The translations under genes were made by a program, and so were the position numbers. The notes under the pieces are model-generated. The model was not told the DNA's origin and made no database searches. It saw nothing but the letters and a program-made list of their open reading frames with translations. A stretch of 64,000 nt of DNA from an uncultured Psychrobacter sp. (GTDB lineage: Bacteria > Pseudomonadota > Gammaproteobacteria > Pseudomonadales > Moraxellaceae): contig NZ_CANMRN010000002.1 in NCBI RefSeq assembly GCF_947500265.1, positions 496,001-560,000 on the forward strand. Direction: 5' to 3'. Shown here piece by piece: positions 1 to 9,100 of this stretch. The stretch's first letter is position 1, and each line of letters starts with the position of its first letter.

Positions 1-242
1 ACAATGGCATTGGCATAACCCATGGTCGCAATCGGAGTAATAATACTGATGACTGCGGCAAATGCAGCAGCGATACCAAAATCTTCAGGACTATATAATC
101 TGGTAAGAAACGGCATAAAGACCATAGCAATTGCCTGACCAGCAGCAATACCGCCTCCAACCATGGCCACATCTCGTACAAAGTGACTGGTTTTCAATCG
201 ACTAATTATGCTCTGTATCGATAAAAACACTTCAGAGGCCAT
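1..242 (-). CDS. Polysaccharide flippase (Wzx/PST family), N-terminal part only
   Basis: The gene runs off the left edge of the window, leaving about 80 N-terminal residues. They begin MASEVFLSIQ and contain hydrophobic stretches with a segment reading LTRLYSPEDFG, typical of the first helices of Wzx-type oligosaccharide flippases in the MOP exporter superfamily. Such proteins flip lipid-linked repeat units across the inner membrane. It lies 132 bp after the sugar dehydratase gene on the same strand, so it is probably the next gene of the capsule operon. The ATG at 240-242 is the only in-frame start I see before the spacer. The family call is fairly sure; the substrate is unknown. Confidence 0.75.
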   Translation of the reverse strand, partial: MASEVFLSIQSIISRLKTSHFVRDVAMVGGGIAAGQAIAMVFMPFLTRLYSPEDFGIAAAFAAVISIITPIATMGYANAI

Positions 243-374
243 TACTCATCATCCAATTTGGTATGTCATAGCACTTATATCAATCACCATATCCTAAACA
301 ATATTACCAATAAGTGATTTCATCATCTTTTCAATATCAACCCTATCACCGTTACTTAATATCATTACTATCCC

Positions 375-2384
375 TTAACCAACCACCTCTAACTGCTCTG
401 TATTTATCTTTTCGGCATCAGCGTCATCGCCTTCTCGGTAGCCTTCAACGAAGGTCCTAAACTGTGCTTTCAACCATTCAGTATCGTGCCGCTTTGATCT
501 TTCGATAAACTCAAACAAGATAGCTTCGATGTCTTCCAATGGAAAACTATGCTCCATTGCTTGCATGATGAGTGGATGAAACGTGGTCTCTATATTGTCA
601 GCACCAATGATTAACTCTTCATAGAGTTTTTCACCTGGCCTCAATCCCGTAAATACAATTTCGATATCACCATTAGGATTGCTCGCATCTTTTAGCTCAC
701 ACCCTGTCAGACGAATCATACGTTTTGCAAGATCCACAATTTTGACGGGCGCTCCCATATCAAGTACAAATACTTCACCACCGAACGCCATGGCCCCTGC
801 TTGGATAACCAAACTGGCCGCTTCTGGTATGGTCATAAAGTAGCGCGTGATGTCTGGATGGGTGATGGTAATCGGACCACCTTGTTCAATTTGTTTGGTG
901 AATAGTGGTACCACAGAGCCTGATGAACCCAAGACATTACCGAAACGCACCATACTAAAACACGTATGACTGTTGCTTTGGCTCAATCCTTGGCAGACGA
1001 GTTCAGCTAAGCGTTTGGAGGCTCCCATCACGTTGGTCGGTCGCACTGCTTTGTCAGTAGAGATCAGTACAAACGTATCAACATGAGCTTTTATTGCGGC
1101 ACAAGCACAATGGTAGGTGCCTTTGGTATTATTAATCGTGCCCTCAAATGGATTGGACTCGACAATCGGTACATGTTTATATGCAGCAGCGTGATAAATC
1201 GTTTTTATATGGTATTTTTCGAATATATTGATTAATTTTTTTTCGTTACCCACGCTTCCAATGATGCTAACAATCTCGATATTTTGATATTCAATATTAC
1301 TAATGACGTTACTAGTGACGAGGCTTCTAAGCTCTTGATCGATTGTATACAAAGCATATTCAGACTGCTCGTATAACACCAAACATGCGGGTTTGTTTTT
1401 CATGATTTGTCTACACAGCTCACTACCAATAGAGCCACCTGCCCCTGTCACAAGTACGTTTTTACCCGTAATGTTTTTTTGGAGGAGCTCAGCAACTGGA
1501 TCTACAGTCTCTCTTTCAAGCACATCTAATATATCGACCGGACGTATATGGCTGACTGTTACGATCTCATCAGCAAGCTCTCGTAAGCTAGGTAAATCCT
1601 TTAATTTGACAGAAACGCCTGACAGGCTATCCATAATCTGTTTTTTACGACCACGGCTCATAGAAGGCATTGCCAAAATCACTTGCGCGACATTTAATTT
1701 TTCTATTAACCAAGGTAACGCATGAGCAGCATATATTTTTTTACCATGTAGATAAGCCCCTATCAGCTGCGGATCATCATCGATATATGCCACTACATTG
1801 TATTTATGAGAATGTCTCAAGCTTTCTAATAGCTCTCTACCAGCCGATCCTGCACCATAAATAATCACGTTATCGCAGCAACTATCTAGGCGATCTTGAT
1901 TATCTGGTTTCTGTAGTCGATTCAGCAATCCGCGAATTATTAGCCGACTGTTCCATAACCAAATAAAGAATAAGAATAGGAATATAATTGGCGCTGAGCG
2001 CGGCATCATTGACATTGGGTTCACATAAATGATGAACTGATAAACGAGAATAAGTAATAAGAACAACTGTAAGACTCGACCCATCACCGCATCGAAAAAC
2101 CCTCTAGAGGCGCCTCTATAAAAGCCAATCAGGTATAAGCTGACGACAGGTATCAATGCATAAAAAGCTAATACCGTAAGGCCGATTTGATCATCGACAT
2201 AACCCTGACGCAGTGCCAATGCCGCTACAAAGCAAAGGACAGCAACCGAAAAGTCGATGACAAATAAGATAGAGCATTTAGCAAAGCGTGGTAAGGCTAA
2301 TAAAAATAGCGTCATACGCTTCGACCATTGATTGAGGTCGCTTGGCGTTTGATAAGCATTGTTAGACTCTGTTTTTATAAACAT
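375..2384 (-). CDS. Nucleoside-diphosphate-sugar 4,6-dehydratase, WbpM/CapD/FlaA1 long form
   Basis: This membrane-anchored enzyme probably converts a UDP-HexNAc to the 4-keto-6-deoxy sugar, an early step in making the first sugar of a capsule or O-antigen unit. About four hydrophobic segments fill residues 40-150. A first Rossmann-like motif (GAGSAGREL) lies near 177 and the SDR domain begins near 313 with TGAGGSIG. The catalytic region near 442-457 reads STDKAV...NVMGASK, with Met in place of the usual SDR Tyr, as is typical of WbpM and PglF relatives. The length of 669 residues fits the long membrane form. A GTG lies three codons upstream, but the ATG at 2384 follows a GGTGG ribosome site and is preferred. 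It sits 51 bp after wzc. Confidence 0.9.
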   Translation of the reverse strand: MFIKTESNNAYQTPSDLNQWSKRMTLFLLALPRFAKCSILFVIDFSVAVLCFVAALALRQGYVDDQIGLTVLAFYALIPVVSLYLIGFYRGASRGFFDAVMGRVLQLFLLLILVYQFIIYVNPMSMMPRSAPIIFLFLFFIWLWNSRLIIRGLLNRLQKPDNQDRLDSCCDNVIIYGAGSAGRELLESLRHSHKYNVVAYIDDDPQLIGAYLHGKKIYAAHALPWLIEKLNVAQVILAMPSMSRGRKKQIMDSLSGVSVKLKDLPSLRELADEIVTVSHIRPVDILDVLERETVDPVAELLQKNITGKNVLVTGAGGSIGSELCRQIMKNKPACLVLYEQSEYALYTIDQELRSLVTSNVISNIEYQNIEIVSIIGSVGNEKKLINIFEKYHIKTIYHAAAYKHVPIVESNPFEGTINNTKGTYHCACAAIKAHVDTFVLISTDKAVRPTNVMGASKRLAELVCQGLSQSNSHTCFSMVRFGNVLGSSGSVVPLFTKQIEQGGPITITHPDITRYFMTIPEAASLVIQAGAMAFGGEVFVLDMGAPVKIVDLAKRMIRLTGCELKDASNPNGDIEIVFTGLRPGEKLYEELIIGADNIETTFHPLIMQAMEHSFPLEDIEAILFEFIERSKRHDTEWLKAQFRTFVEGYREGDDADAEKINTEQLEVVG

Positions 2385-2435
2385 AAGATCCACCTACTTA
2401 AGTTATGTCGCTCGTTTGCCATGGACAGTAACTAA

Positions 2436-4697
2436 CTATGAATTGTGTCCATAAGCATAATGGTAGTGATAGCTGTACCTATTCAAAATACTTTGCTGTA
2501 TGTCATTTAAGATGATGCCATCGACTTGTATGTTTGCTTTACTCATCTGTTTGATGGCATAGACCAACTGGCCTTCTACTGAATGATCAAACTTGGTGAC
2601 GATCAGTACTTTGTCTGCGTGCTGTGCCAACACCATGGCATCTGATGCAGCCAAAATAGGTGGCGCATCGATAACCATATAGTCGTACTTCGTTTTGAGC
2701 GCTGCCATCAAATAATTGAACCTCTCTCCTATCAATAACGAAGTCGGATTATGCGACGGTCGTCCCCGCGATATAAGGTCAATATGCTCCATACCAGTCG
2801 GCTGGATAAAGCTTTCAAGGTTTAATTTAGCCATATCATTATCTAATCGAGGCTCATTATCTGTTAGAGAGTTATCTTTATCCTGCAGTAAATAATCTGT
2901 GAGACCCCTGTCCGGATTCATACCAAACATTTTGTGCAGCTCTCCTAAACGCATATCTCCATCGATAATCAGCACTTTTTTGTCAAGCTGTGCAAATACC
3001 TCAGATAAATTAGCCGTAATAAAAGACTTACCGACACCTGGGCTTTCTCCAGTGATTAATATGGTCTGAGCGGATTTCTCATCTACTGTCTTCGTCGTCT
3101 TACCAAATAAAAGGTTTGTCCGTAAATTTTTGATTGCTTCATAACTCAAGCCATTGTGATCAACGTGCGCAAGCATCCGACCAGTATTTTTTTTGTTCCT
3201 ACCTAGCTTAGATATCGAGGTCGAACGTGGAATCGTTGCAATGACAGGAATTCCCGTTTTAGACTCTAGATGCTCTGGGTCCTTCACGACATTTCTAATT
3301 AAGTTTCTGATTAAAACCAGCATTACCCCAAGTACAGTACCTACGAGTAGTGCCAGCAGCATAATTTGGAATTTGTTTGGTGCAATGGCATCAAAGGTAC
3401 TGGTCGGTCTATCTAGAATACGGGCATAACCAACCTGACCAGCTCTAACGATTTTTAGTTGTTCATAATTTTTGAGCAGTGTGAGGTAAATCTCTCTATT
3501 AATGGCTGTATCTTCTGATAGTTTTAAGAACTCTCGCTGTATTTCAGGCAGTCCTGCAACGGTGCTACCTATTGCTCCTATTCGACTGTTGAGGACTTTT
3601 AGTTGCTCATTGATCTGGATAACGAGTGGGTGTTCATTGGTATAGTAAGTCGTTAAATCTGCTCTCTTTAATTTGAGATCATTGAGCTGCTCATCGATTC
3701 GAGACTTTTCATTTAGTAATAGCTCAGCTTCTTTACCTACATCGATGGTGCCGTGCTTTTTACGAAACTCATTGAACTGAGCTTCAGAGGTGTCTAATTT
3801 CTCTTTTAACGCTGGAATCTGGGTTTCCATGAAAGCCAGTGTTTTGGTGGTTTCTTCTGTACCCCGAGATTGGTTTTGATCGATATAAGATTGGACTATC
3901 TGATCAAGTGTGGTCGTGATTTGCTGTTGGTTTGTGCCTGTCATCGACAGCTGAATAATATTGGTTTTATCGCCTTTTTCTTCCACAGACAATGCACTGT
4001 TAATCGCATCTGTCGTGGTCTTTAAGGTCTGCTTAGTGATGCCAATAGGATAACCATCTGTAGGTAGCTCAGTCACCGTAATATTAATCTCACCGTTTAC
4101 CCCATTGAACTGATGCGGCTGCCCCAATTGTCCTTTGAAATCATCTAGTCCATTGCTCAAGACAAATCCTGTTTCAGACTGTGATAGCGTAAAAGATTGG
4201 TTTAAATACGCTGGTGACACATCGAACTGATTGATTTGAACCGAACCGTTTTTTGTGCTCAAAGACACACCATCATTTGTATTCAACTGAGTATTAATGC
4301 GGTCGTTTGTTATTTTATCGAGATAGCCAATATTAGGATCGGTCAGTTTGATGTCTAGATGTAGCATATCGACGACTGGCTCTAGTATCATCCGAGACCG
4401 TATGAGCTCGGCTTCAGCCTCAGCCTTGCTCGCTTCTTCTCCGACCAACTCTGAGATATTCGCCCCAAGCGCATCGACTCCTTGGGAATTTTCTTCAATT
4501 TGGATCAGCGCATCAGACTTGAAGGTTGGATTAATATAGCGTGTATAGAAAAATCCTATTAAGAGTCCGACTGCTGCCATGAGCGCTATGACTTTCCAGC
4601 CACGCAACAAAACCAAAACCAGCGCCGTTAAGTCGATGTTGTCATTGTCGTTGTCACCCTTAGGTGTCGATAGGTCTTTTGAATCTATATTATTCAT
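2436..4697 (-). CDS. wzc: Tyrosine-protein kinase / chain-length regulator Wzc
   Basis: Inner-membrane BY-kinase that controls polymer length and export of capsule or exopolysaccharide together with the Wza channel. Seen here are an N-terminal Wzz-type membrane helix (about residues 25-53), a long periplasmic coiled-coil region, a second helix near 450, then a cytoplasmic kinase domain. The kinase domain has Walker A GESPGVGKS near 550, Walker A' LIIDGD near 578 and Walker B MVIDAPP near 675. The C-terminus carries five closely spaced tyrosines (YSYHYHYAY), the expected autophosphorylation cluster. In-frame TTG and ATG codons lie upstream; the ATG at 4697 has a GGG element at good distance, giving 753 residues. 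No Wzb phosphatase gene is present between wza and wzc. Confidence 0.93.
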   Translation of the reverse strand: MNNIDSKDLSTPKGDNDNDNIDLTALVLVLLRGWKVIALMAAVGLLIGFFYTRYINPTFKSDALIQIEENSQGVDALGANISELVGEEASKAEAEAELIRSRMILEPVVDMLHLDIKLTDPNIGYLDKITNDRINTQLNTNDGVSLSTKNGSVQINQFDVSPAYLNQSFTLSQSETGFVLSNGLDDFKGQLGQPHQFNGVNGEINITVTELPTDGYPIGITKQTLKTTTDAINSALSVEEKGDKTNIIQLSMTGTNQQQITTTLDQIVQSYIDQNQSRGTEETTKTLAFMETQIPALKEKLDTSEAQFNEFRKKHGTIDVGKEAELLLNEKSRIDEQLNDLKLKRADLTTYYTNEHPLVIQINEQLKVLNSRIGAIGSTVAGLPEIQREFLKLSEDTAINREIYLTLLKNYEQLKIVRAGQVGYARILDRPTSTFDAIAPNKFQIMLLALLVGTVLGVMLVLIRNLIRNVVKDPEHLESKTGIPVIATIPRSTSISKLGRNKKNTGRMLAHVDHNGLSYEAIKNLRTNLLFGKTTKTVDEKSAQTILITGESPGVGKSFITANLSEVFAQLDKKVLIIDGDMRLGELHKMFGMNPDRGLTDYLLQDKDNSLTDNEPRLDNDMAKLNLESFIQPTGMEHIDLISRGRPSHNPTSLLIGERFNYLMAALKTKYDYMVIDAPPILAASDAMVLAQHADKVLIVTKFDHSVEGQLVYAIKQMSKANIQVDGIILNDIQQSILNRYSYHYHYAYGHNS

Positions 4698-4722
4698 AAC
4701 CATATACCCATTATTCAATGTT

Positions 4723-4760
4723 AATCGCTTAATCGCTTAATCGCTTAATCGCTTTCGCTT
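4723..4760. repeat. 8-bp tandem repeat AATCGCTT, four copies
   Basis: Four perfect head-to-tail copies of AATCGCTT cover 4723-4754, followed by a partial TCGCTT. The array lies in the 212-bp spacer between wza and wzc, just upstream of the wzc start. A change in copy number would alter spacing rather than a reading frame. Confidence 0.9.
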
Positions 4761-4909
4761 AGCTTCAAGACCCTAACTGCCCTTGACTACAGTTAGATTG
4801 CTCTCTGCCTTATCGCACCTTATAAAACCTATCACTCTACTTCCTATTCTTATCTCTCAATTTCAGTATTAAAACTCAAAGCACATCCAGTATTTTCACT
4901 AGCTATCAT

Positions 4910-6001
4910 TTATAACCCTGATATCACGTTGATGGCAGAGGTTGATGGTAGTATCGCGCTAATCACACGATTCCAGCGAGCCAAGCCTGTTGGATCCACA
5001 TAAAGAATGTCATTGGCTTGCATGTCAAAGCGACTGGCTAATGCCAAACTTGTAATGCTCTGCATATCGACGTAATAAATATTGGTGTACTGGTCCTGAG
5101 GGTTGTCACGCACGATATATACTTTGGCTGCATTAGCCGTATTGGAATTTAATCCATTTGACTCGCCCAATACATGCGCTAAGCTCAGCCCTTGTTCTGG
5201 AATCGCCACTGGCTCAATTTTGCCAAATTCACCCAATACGTAGACCTTATTGCGGCTTTGGCTATTGACGTGGATAGAGTCACCATCCCGCAGATAGATT
5301 TGATTGGCAGACAGCCCCATTCTTTGTAGTGACTGCACTCCTAAGCGATAGCTGTTGCCCTGACGATTTAGCACAATGTTATTTGAATCGCCTGTCTCAG
5401 TGGTACCACCTGCCATAGAGATAGCCCCATATACCGATACTGGCACATCAGCAATAGCAAACTCGCCAGACTGCTTTACCGCCCCATCTACGAAAAACTT
5501 GCTACCACGGTAATTGATGATTTTTACTTGAGGATCTGAGTACTTGAGATAGCGCTGTAGTTTGCTTTGCAATGTAGCGGTGAACTGCGGCACGCTCAGC
5601 CCACTGGCTTGAACTCTGCCTATCAATGGAAACTGTATATACCCTTGTTGATCTACCGTTAAGCTAGCAGTTGACGCATTAATATCTGGATAATTGGTAA
5701 GGATGATATTCAGCATGTCCCCTTTCGCAATGCCGTAATTGACTCGTCCAGAGATTTTGATTAAATGAGCGAGATCTTGAGTCACAGTAGGCGGCGCTGT
5801 ACGCGGTAAAGTTGCCAGACTTAAAGGCTGAATATGAAATTGAAGACCGTTTTCTGCGGTAAAGGTGCCAGATTCAGGAAGATTTCCTGACTGAAGTCCT
5901 GAGTTGATCGTACAGCCACTAAACAACCCCATTAGAAATAAGCAAAATATGCTCATTACCAAGAAGCGTTTGTGTACAAAAATGAAATATTTATTAACCA
6001 T
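4910..6001 (-). CDS. wza: Polysaccharide export outer-membrane lipoprotein Wza
   Basis: Outer-membrane channel for capsule or exopolysaccharide export. The N-terminus is a lipoprotein signal with a basic region, hydrophobic core and lipobox FSGC, making Cys30 the lipidated residue. The mature protein has a Poly_export domain (about 90-190, including VDQQGYIQFPLIGRVQASG) followed by SLBB-type beta-grasp repeats (FVDGAVKQSGEF and VYVLGEFGK). At 363 residues it is normal for Wza. It starts the capsule gene series, with wzc 212 bp downstream. The start at 6001 is ATG; an internal ATG at 5956 would shorten the signal peptide n-region and cannot be excluded. The 574-bp upstream spacer probably holds the operon promoter, though I did not recognise a JUMPstart or ops element. 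Confidence 0.93.
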   Translation of the reverse strand: MVNKYFIFVHKRFLVMSIFCLFLMGLFSGCTINSGLQSGNLPESGTFTAENGLQFHIQPLSLATLPRTAPPTVTQDLAHLIKISGRVNYGIAKGDMLNIILTNYPDINASTASLTVDQQGYIQFPLIGRVQASGLSVPQFTATLQSKLQRYLKYSDPQVKIINYRGSKFFVDGAVKQSGEFAIADVPVSVYGAISMAGGTTETGDSNNIVLNRQGNSYRLGVQSLQRMGLSANQIYLRDGDSIHVNSQSRNKVYVLGEFGKIEPVAIPEQGLSLAHVLGESNGLNSNTANAAKVYIVRDNPQDQYTNIYYVDMQSITSLALASRFDMQANDILYVDPTGLARWNRVISAILPSTSAINVISGL

Positions 6002-6575
6002 AACAGTTACTCATATTTATATTTGTGAATCAAACCAGAAAACTTCACCATAGTATTTATATTCGTAAAAAAGAATATATTTAATAAATATACACCTAAA
6101 ATATATTCAGTGCAATACATATAATCTGTCATAAAATAATTAAGTGACTGTTTTACAATTTCTCATTAAGCCCTTTATTTACGGCTAATTACGAAAATTG
6201 ATATCAACTTTCAAATTGCTGAGCGATAAAAAAAACGGAAGTGAAAACAGCTTAGTCATAAATAAATTTTTTATTTTTAATTTGAAAAAATTCAGCTTAA
6301 TGAAGGATTGTTTCGATTGCATTTATGATTGGAAATGTCCTTTTAATGCCGAAGTAGTGTAAGTGTTTGTATCTACGTATTAACTTATCTAGTTAGTCAC
6401 TGAGAGTCTATATTTCGTATACGACTAATAAACTTTTATTGATTAGCACTATGTTTGTTTAGGCATTAATAACCAGTAAGGTATTGGTTTACGTGCTAAA
6501 TTTGTTAAAATAGCGTAGAATAGTCAATCCAATTTTTTACATTGAGAAATGTAAACCCACCGACTCAAGGATATT
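6002..6575. other. Long AT-rich divergent spacer, wza / rluB
   Basis: This 574-bp non-coding stretch separates the divergent capsule operon and rluB. It is very AT-rich, especially 6060-6320. It should hold promoters for both directions. I can suggest only the rluB promoter (6484-6511) and see no convincing ORF, RNA gene or long repeat. Confidence 0.6.
6484..6511 (+). promoter_or_regulatory. Possible sigma-70 promoter for rluB
   Basis: TTGGTT (6484-6489) and TAAAAT (6506-6511) are separated by 16 bp, about 65 bp upstream of the rluB ATG. The match is reasonable but rests on inspection alone. Confidence 0.45.
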
Positions 6576-7505
6576 ATGATGAAAGATGAAAAATTACAGA
6601 AAGCACTCGCCCGTATGGGACTTGGTTCACGCCGTCAAATGGAAGAAGTCATCAAATCTGGCCGCGTAACGGTTAACAACGGTCCTGCGACCATCGGTGA
6701 TCGTGTCTCGCAAGGTGATGAGATTCGCGTTGATGGCCGTCAAATCAAATACACTTCTGAAAACGAGAAGCGTCGCCGTGTTATCGCTTACTATAAGCCT
6801 GAAGGCGAAGTTTGCTCGGCTAAAGATCCAGAAGGTCGCCCAACTGTCTTTGAACGTTTGCCAAAGCTGACGCATGACCGCTGGGTGATGGTTGGACGTT
6901 TGGACATTAACTCAACTGGCCTATTGTTATTTACTAACGATGGCGAAATGGCGCATCGCTTGATGCATCCATCTGGTGAAGTCACGCGTGAATATGCGGT
7001 ACGTGTATTGGGTGAAGTAACGCCTGATATTGCTCGTGCATTGACCGCTGGCGTCATGCTAGAAGATGGCCTTGCCAAATTTGAAGACATCAAAGAAGGC
7101 GGCGGCGAAGGCGTCAACAAGTGGTATCACGTCCAGCTAAAAGAAGGCCGTAACCGTGAAGTACGTCGCTTATTTGAATCACAAGGTCTAAAAGTTAGTC
7201 GTCTACTACGTACACGCTATGGCACGATTGTTCTACCAAAAGAGCTACGTACTGGTCGTTTCTTAGAGCTTGATAAAAAAGAAATCAACACGTTGACGGA
7301 TTTGGTCAGCTTACGCCCACGTTATGGCACGGGTCTACATGGCGCTGCTAAAGAGAAGCAAGAACGTATCAGAAACAAGCCGCTTAAAGCGCGTCGCACT
7401 GATACTCGTAGCGATAACCGCAACAGCAGCGCGAAACCTAAAAGTAGCGCTAGCCCTGCCAGCCGCGGTACACGTAACACCCGTGATCGCAATGATAAGC
7501 GCTAG
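6576..7505 (+). CDS. rluB: 23S rRNA pseudouridine synthase RluB
   Basis: Isomerises a specific uridine of 23S rRNA (U2605 in E. coli numbering) to pseudouridine. An N-terminal S4 RNA-binding domain covers about residues 5-60 (LQKALARMGLGSRRQMEEVI). The RsuA/RluB-type catalytic domain follows, with GRLDINSTGLLLFTNDGE carrying the catalytic Asp110. The last 65 residues are a basic, Ser/Arg/Lys-rich low-complexity tail, as is common in RluB and absent from RsuA. The ATG at 6576 follows AAGGAT at ideal spacing; a second ATG is the next codon. The gene stands alone and ends at a strong terminator (7557-7598). Confidence 0.9.
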   Translation: MMKDEKLQKALARMGLGSRRQMEEVIKSGRVTVNNGPATIGDRVSQGDEIRVDGRQIKYTSENEKRRRVIAYYKPEGEVCSAKDPEGRPTVFERLPKLTHDRWVMVGRLDINSTGLLLFTNDGEMAHRLMHPSGEVTREYAVRVLGEVTPDIARALTAGVMLEDGLAKFEDIKEGGGEGVNKWYHVQLKEGRNREVRRLFESQGLKVSRLLRTRYGTIVLPKELRTGRFLELDKKEINTLTDLVSLRPRYGTGLHGAAKEKQERIRNKPLKARRTDTRSDNRNSSAKPKSSASPASRGTRNTRDRNDKR

Positions 7506-7556
7506 TTAAATTGGTTTAACATTATTCTAAGTCTTAAATAGATTTGGGATAAACAT

Positions 7557-7598
7557 AAAAAAGCGGTCAATGATAAATAGTCATTGACCGCTTTTTTT
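7557..7598. terminator. Rho-independent terminator after rluB
   Basis: A 13-bp perfect stem, AAGCGGTCAATGA paired with TCATTGACCGCTT, has a 7-nt loop and is followed by a T-run. An A-run precedes it, so it may also serve the minus-strand gene ending at 7661. Confidence 0.9.
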
Positions 7599-7605
7599 GT
7601 GTCTT

Positions 7606-7637
7606 TTTACAGGCGTCACAGTTTACAGGCGTCACAG
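7606..7637. repeat. 16-bp tandem duplication
   Basis: Two perfect adjacent copies of TTTACAGGCGTCACAG occupy 7606-7621 and 7622-7637, between the rluB terminator and the 3' end of the next minus-strand gene. Confidence 0.85.
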
Positions 7638-7660
7638 TTTCTCAGTATAGATATAACGGC

Positions 7661-8212
7661 TCAGCTATCGTGGCTATTAATATAGTGCTTCATGACTCGC
7701 AGCTCTTGTAGCTGTTCCTCGTCCATTTGCGCCAGTAGTCTATCCAAACGCTGTTCGATATTATCTAAAACACTCTGCAATAACTCACTAGCTTCCAATC
7801 TCTTTTCGTTATTTCCATTCTTGGCATTTATATCCGTTAATTGGTAATGAGTAGCCAGCATCTCGGGTAACCGTGTTTGCAACATTTTATTCAACACAAA
7901 TTGTGCTTCTGTTATCGCTGGTGTCTTATGTTGAGTTTGTAGGGCTGCTTGATAAGCGTGATAGCTGCTTACTTTTTCATCGATACGTTTTAACTGGCGC
8001 AATTTCTGCTCAGACAACGTTTTTAAGTGCTGTTTATTTAACGTTAACTGCTGCCAATTTAATGTGGCTAATGACAAGGGTACATCGTAATCCTGATACG
8101 TGAGTACACCAGGTGAGATACCGACGGCTTTATGAAAAGCTTGCCAGCCTTTTCTACCTAGATAAAAGGTAGTGACGGTCGTTACAATACCGATGCCTAT
8201 TAAAATACTCAT
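7661..8212 (-). CDS. Uncharacterised membrane-anchored protein, paralogue A of a three-gene set
   Basis: No known family recognised. The 183-residue protein starts with one hydrophobic helix (residues 1-18, ending YLGRKGW) and continues as a hydrophilic, largely helical domain rich in Leu, Gln, Lys and Glu. Its C-terminal part (LQSVLDNIEQRLDRLLAQM...LRVMKHYI) lines up with the C-termini of the next two genes: a helix with spaced Leu and acidic residues, then a short RYL/RYV/HYI segment. With the N-terminal helix inside the membrane, the domain should lie on one face of it. The gene is 40 bp downstream of paralogue B and is probably co-transcribed with it. Function unknown. Confidence 0.7.
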   Translation of the reverse strand: MSILIGIGIVTTVTTFYLGRKGWQAFHKAVGISPGVLTYQDYDVPLSLATLNWQQLTLNKQHLKTLSEQKLRQLKRIDEKVSSYHAYQAALQTQHKTPAITEAQFVLNKMLQTRLPEMLATHYQLTDINAKNGNNEKRLEASELLQSVLDNIEQRLDRLLAQMDEEQLQELRVMKHYINSHDS

Positions 8213-8252
8213 ATACGCTTGCTCTTTACCCTTTTACCATTCAACTTTGTAT

Positions 8253-8927
8253 TTATAGCTTAATGTCTTCAGCACTCACATTTTCACCAGTTGGGCTTTC
8301 AATCGCTTGGATATTTACATCACTGCTAGCATTACTACTGGCATTGCTATCAGGCTTTTGAAACTCTGTGTTGCTAGCAGGGTTATCAAAACGTTTTTGG
8401 AGATAGCGATTGGTTGCAAGTAGTTTTTGACCGTCTTGATGATATGACGCGTTGAGTAGGTCATCGAACTGTGTGTTAATTGTCTTAAGCACATCTAACA
8501 AGGCTTCTTTGCCCGTGACATTAGAATGCTTAATTTTGGTAGTGTCAGCAAGCGCACTATCCGTCACATCTAAATCATGTAAGCGGCGATAATCAGAGAC
8601 GGCTTGTGGCACGTGCCTATCCATTAAGTTTTGAATCATAATATAAGTTTCATTGACGGTATCTTTGTCATCAATTTTGCCATCGTTATTGGTATCGCCA
8701 TACATGACACGCAGCTTTTCACCCTTTGTATTAATTTGCTCCAGAGCAGTTTTAACGTCGACAGGTAGGCTTTTTTCAGGTATATAACCCAGTTGCGGCA
8801 TCGCCTTATATTCGAGCATTTTGGGTGCTGTGACTTTTTTAATGCCACGGTAACCTAGATATAACCCAGCCGCTGGCAACAGCCCATACAAAACAAACAT
8901 TACGAACATTGCAGTCATTTGGGTCAT
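8253..8927 (-). CDS. Uncharacterised membrane-anchored protein with EF-hand-like loop, paralogue B
   Basis: No family recognised. The 224-residue protein has an N-terminal membrane helix (residues 5-25, ending LYLGYRG, as in paralogue A) and a hydrophilic helical domain. Residues 78-89 read DTNNDGKIDDKD, a good EF-hand/dockerin-type calcium loop with acidic or amide ligands at positions 1, 3, 5, 9 and 12 and Gly at 6. Residues 105-180 (VPQAVSDYRRLHDL... then LLDVLKTINTQFDDLL...NRYLQKRF) align with paralogues A and C. The C-terminus is a Ser/Asn-rich low-complexity tail. The ATG at 8927 follows AGGA. Calcium binding is inferred from the loop alone; the cellular role is unknown. Confidence 0.72.
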   Translation of the reverse strand: MTQMTAMFVMFVLYGLLPAAGLYLGYRGIKKVTAPKMLEYKAMPQLGYIPEKSLPVDVKTALEQINTKGEKLRVMYGDTNNDGKIDDKDTVNETYIMIQNLMDRHVPQAVSDYRRLHDLDVTDSALADTTKIKHSNVTGKEALLDVLKTINTQFDDLLNASYHQDGQKLLATNRYLQKRFDNPASNTEFQKPDSNASSNASSDVNIQAIESPTGENVSAEDIKL

Positions 8928-9100
8928 TATATTGTCCTTATTACTTATCAGAATGTCGTGGCTGATTTCTTATGATTGTTATTATTAAACAAAAAAATAA
9001 GGCTCTATTAAAGCCCTATATTGTTATGCACTGGGTCGATTGTGTTTTTTGATAATACTTAACCTTTACAAGTGTTCAAAAAAACATCATCAAAGAACAT

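Noticed and set aside
1393..1725. 110-codon open frame opposite the sugar dehydratase
   Set aside because: Ser/Thr-rich low-quality product antisense to a conserved gene.
6002..6575. JUMPstart/ops element for the capsule operon
   Set aside because: No GGCGGTAG-type core was found upstream of wza.
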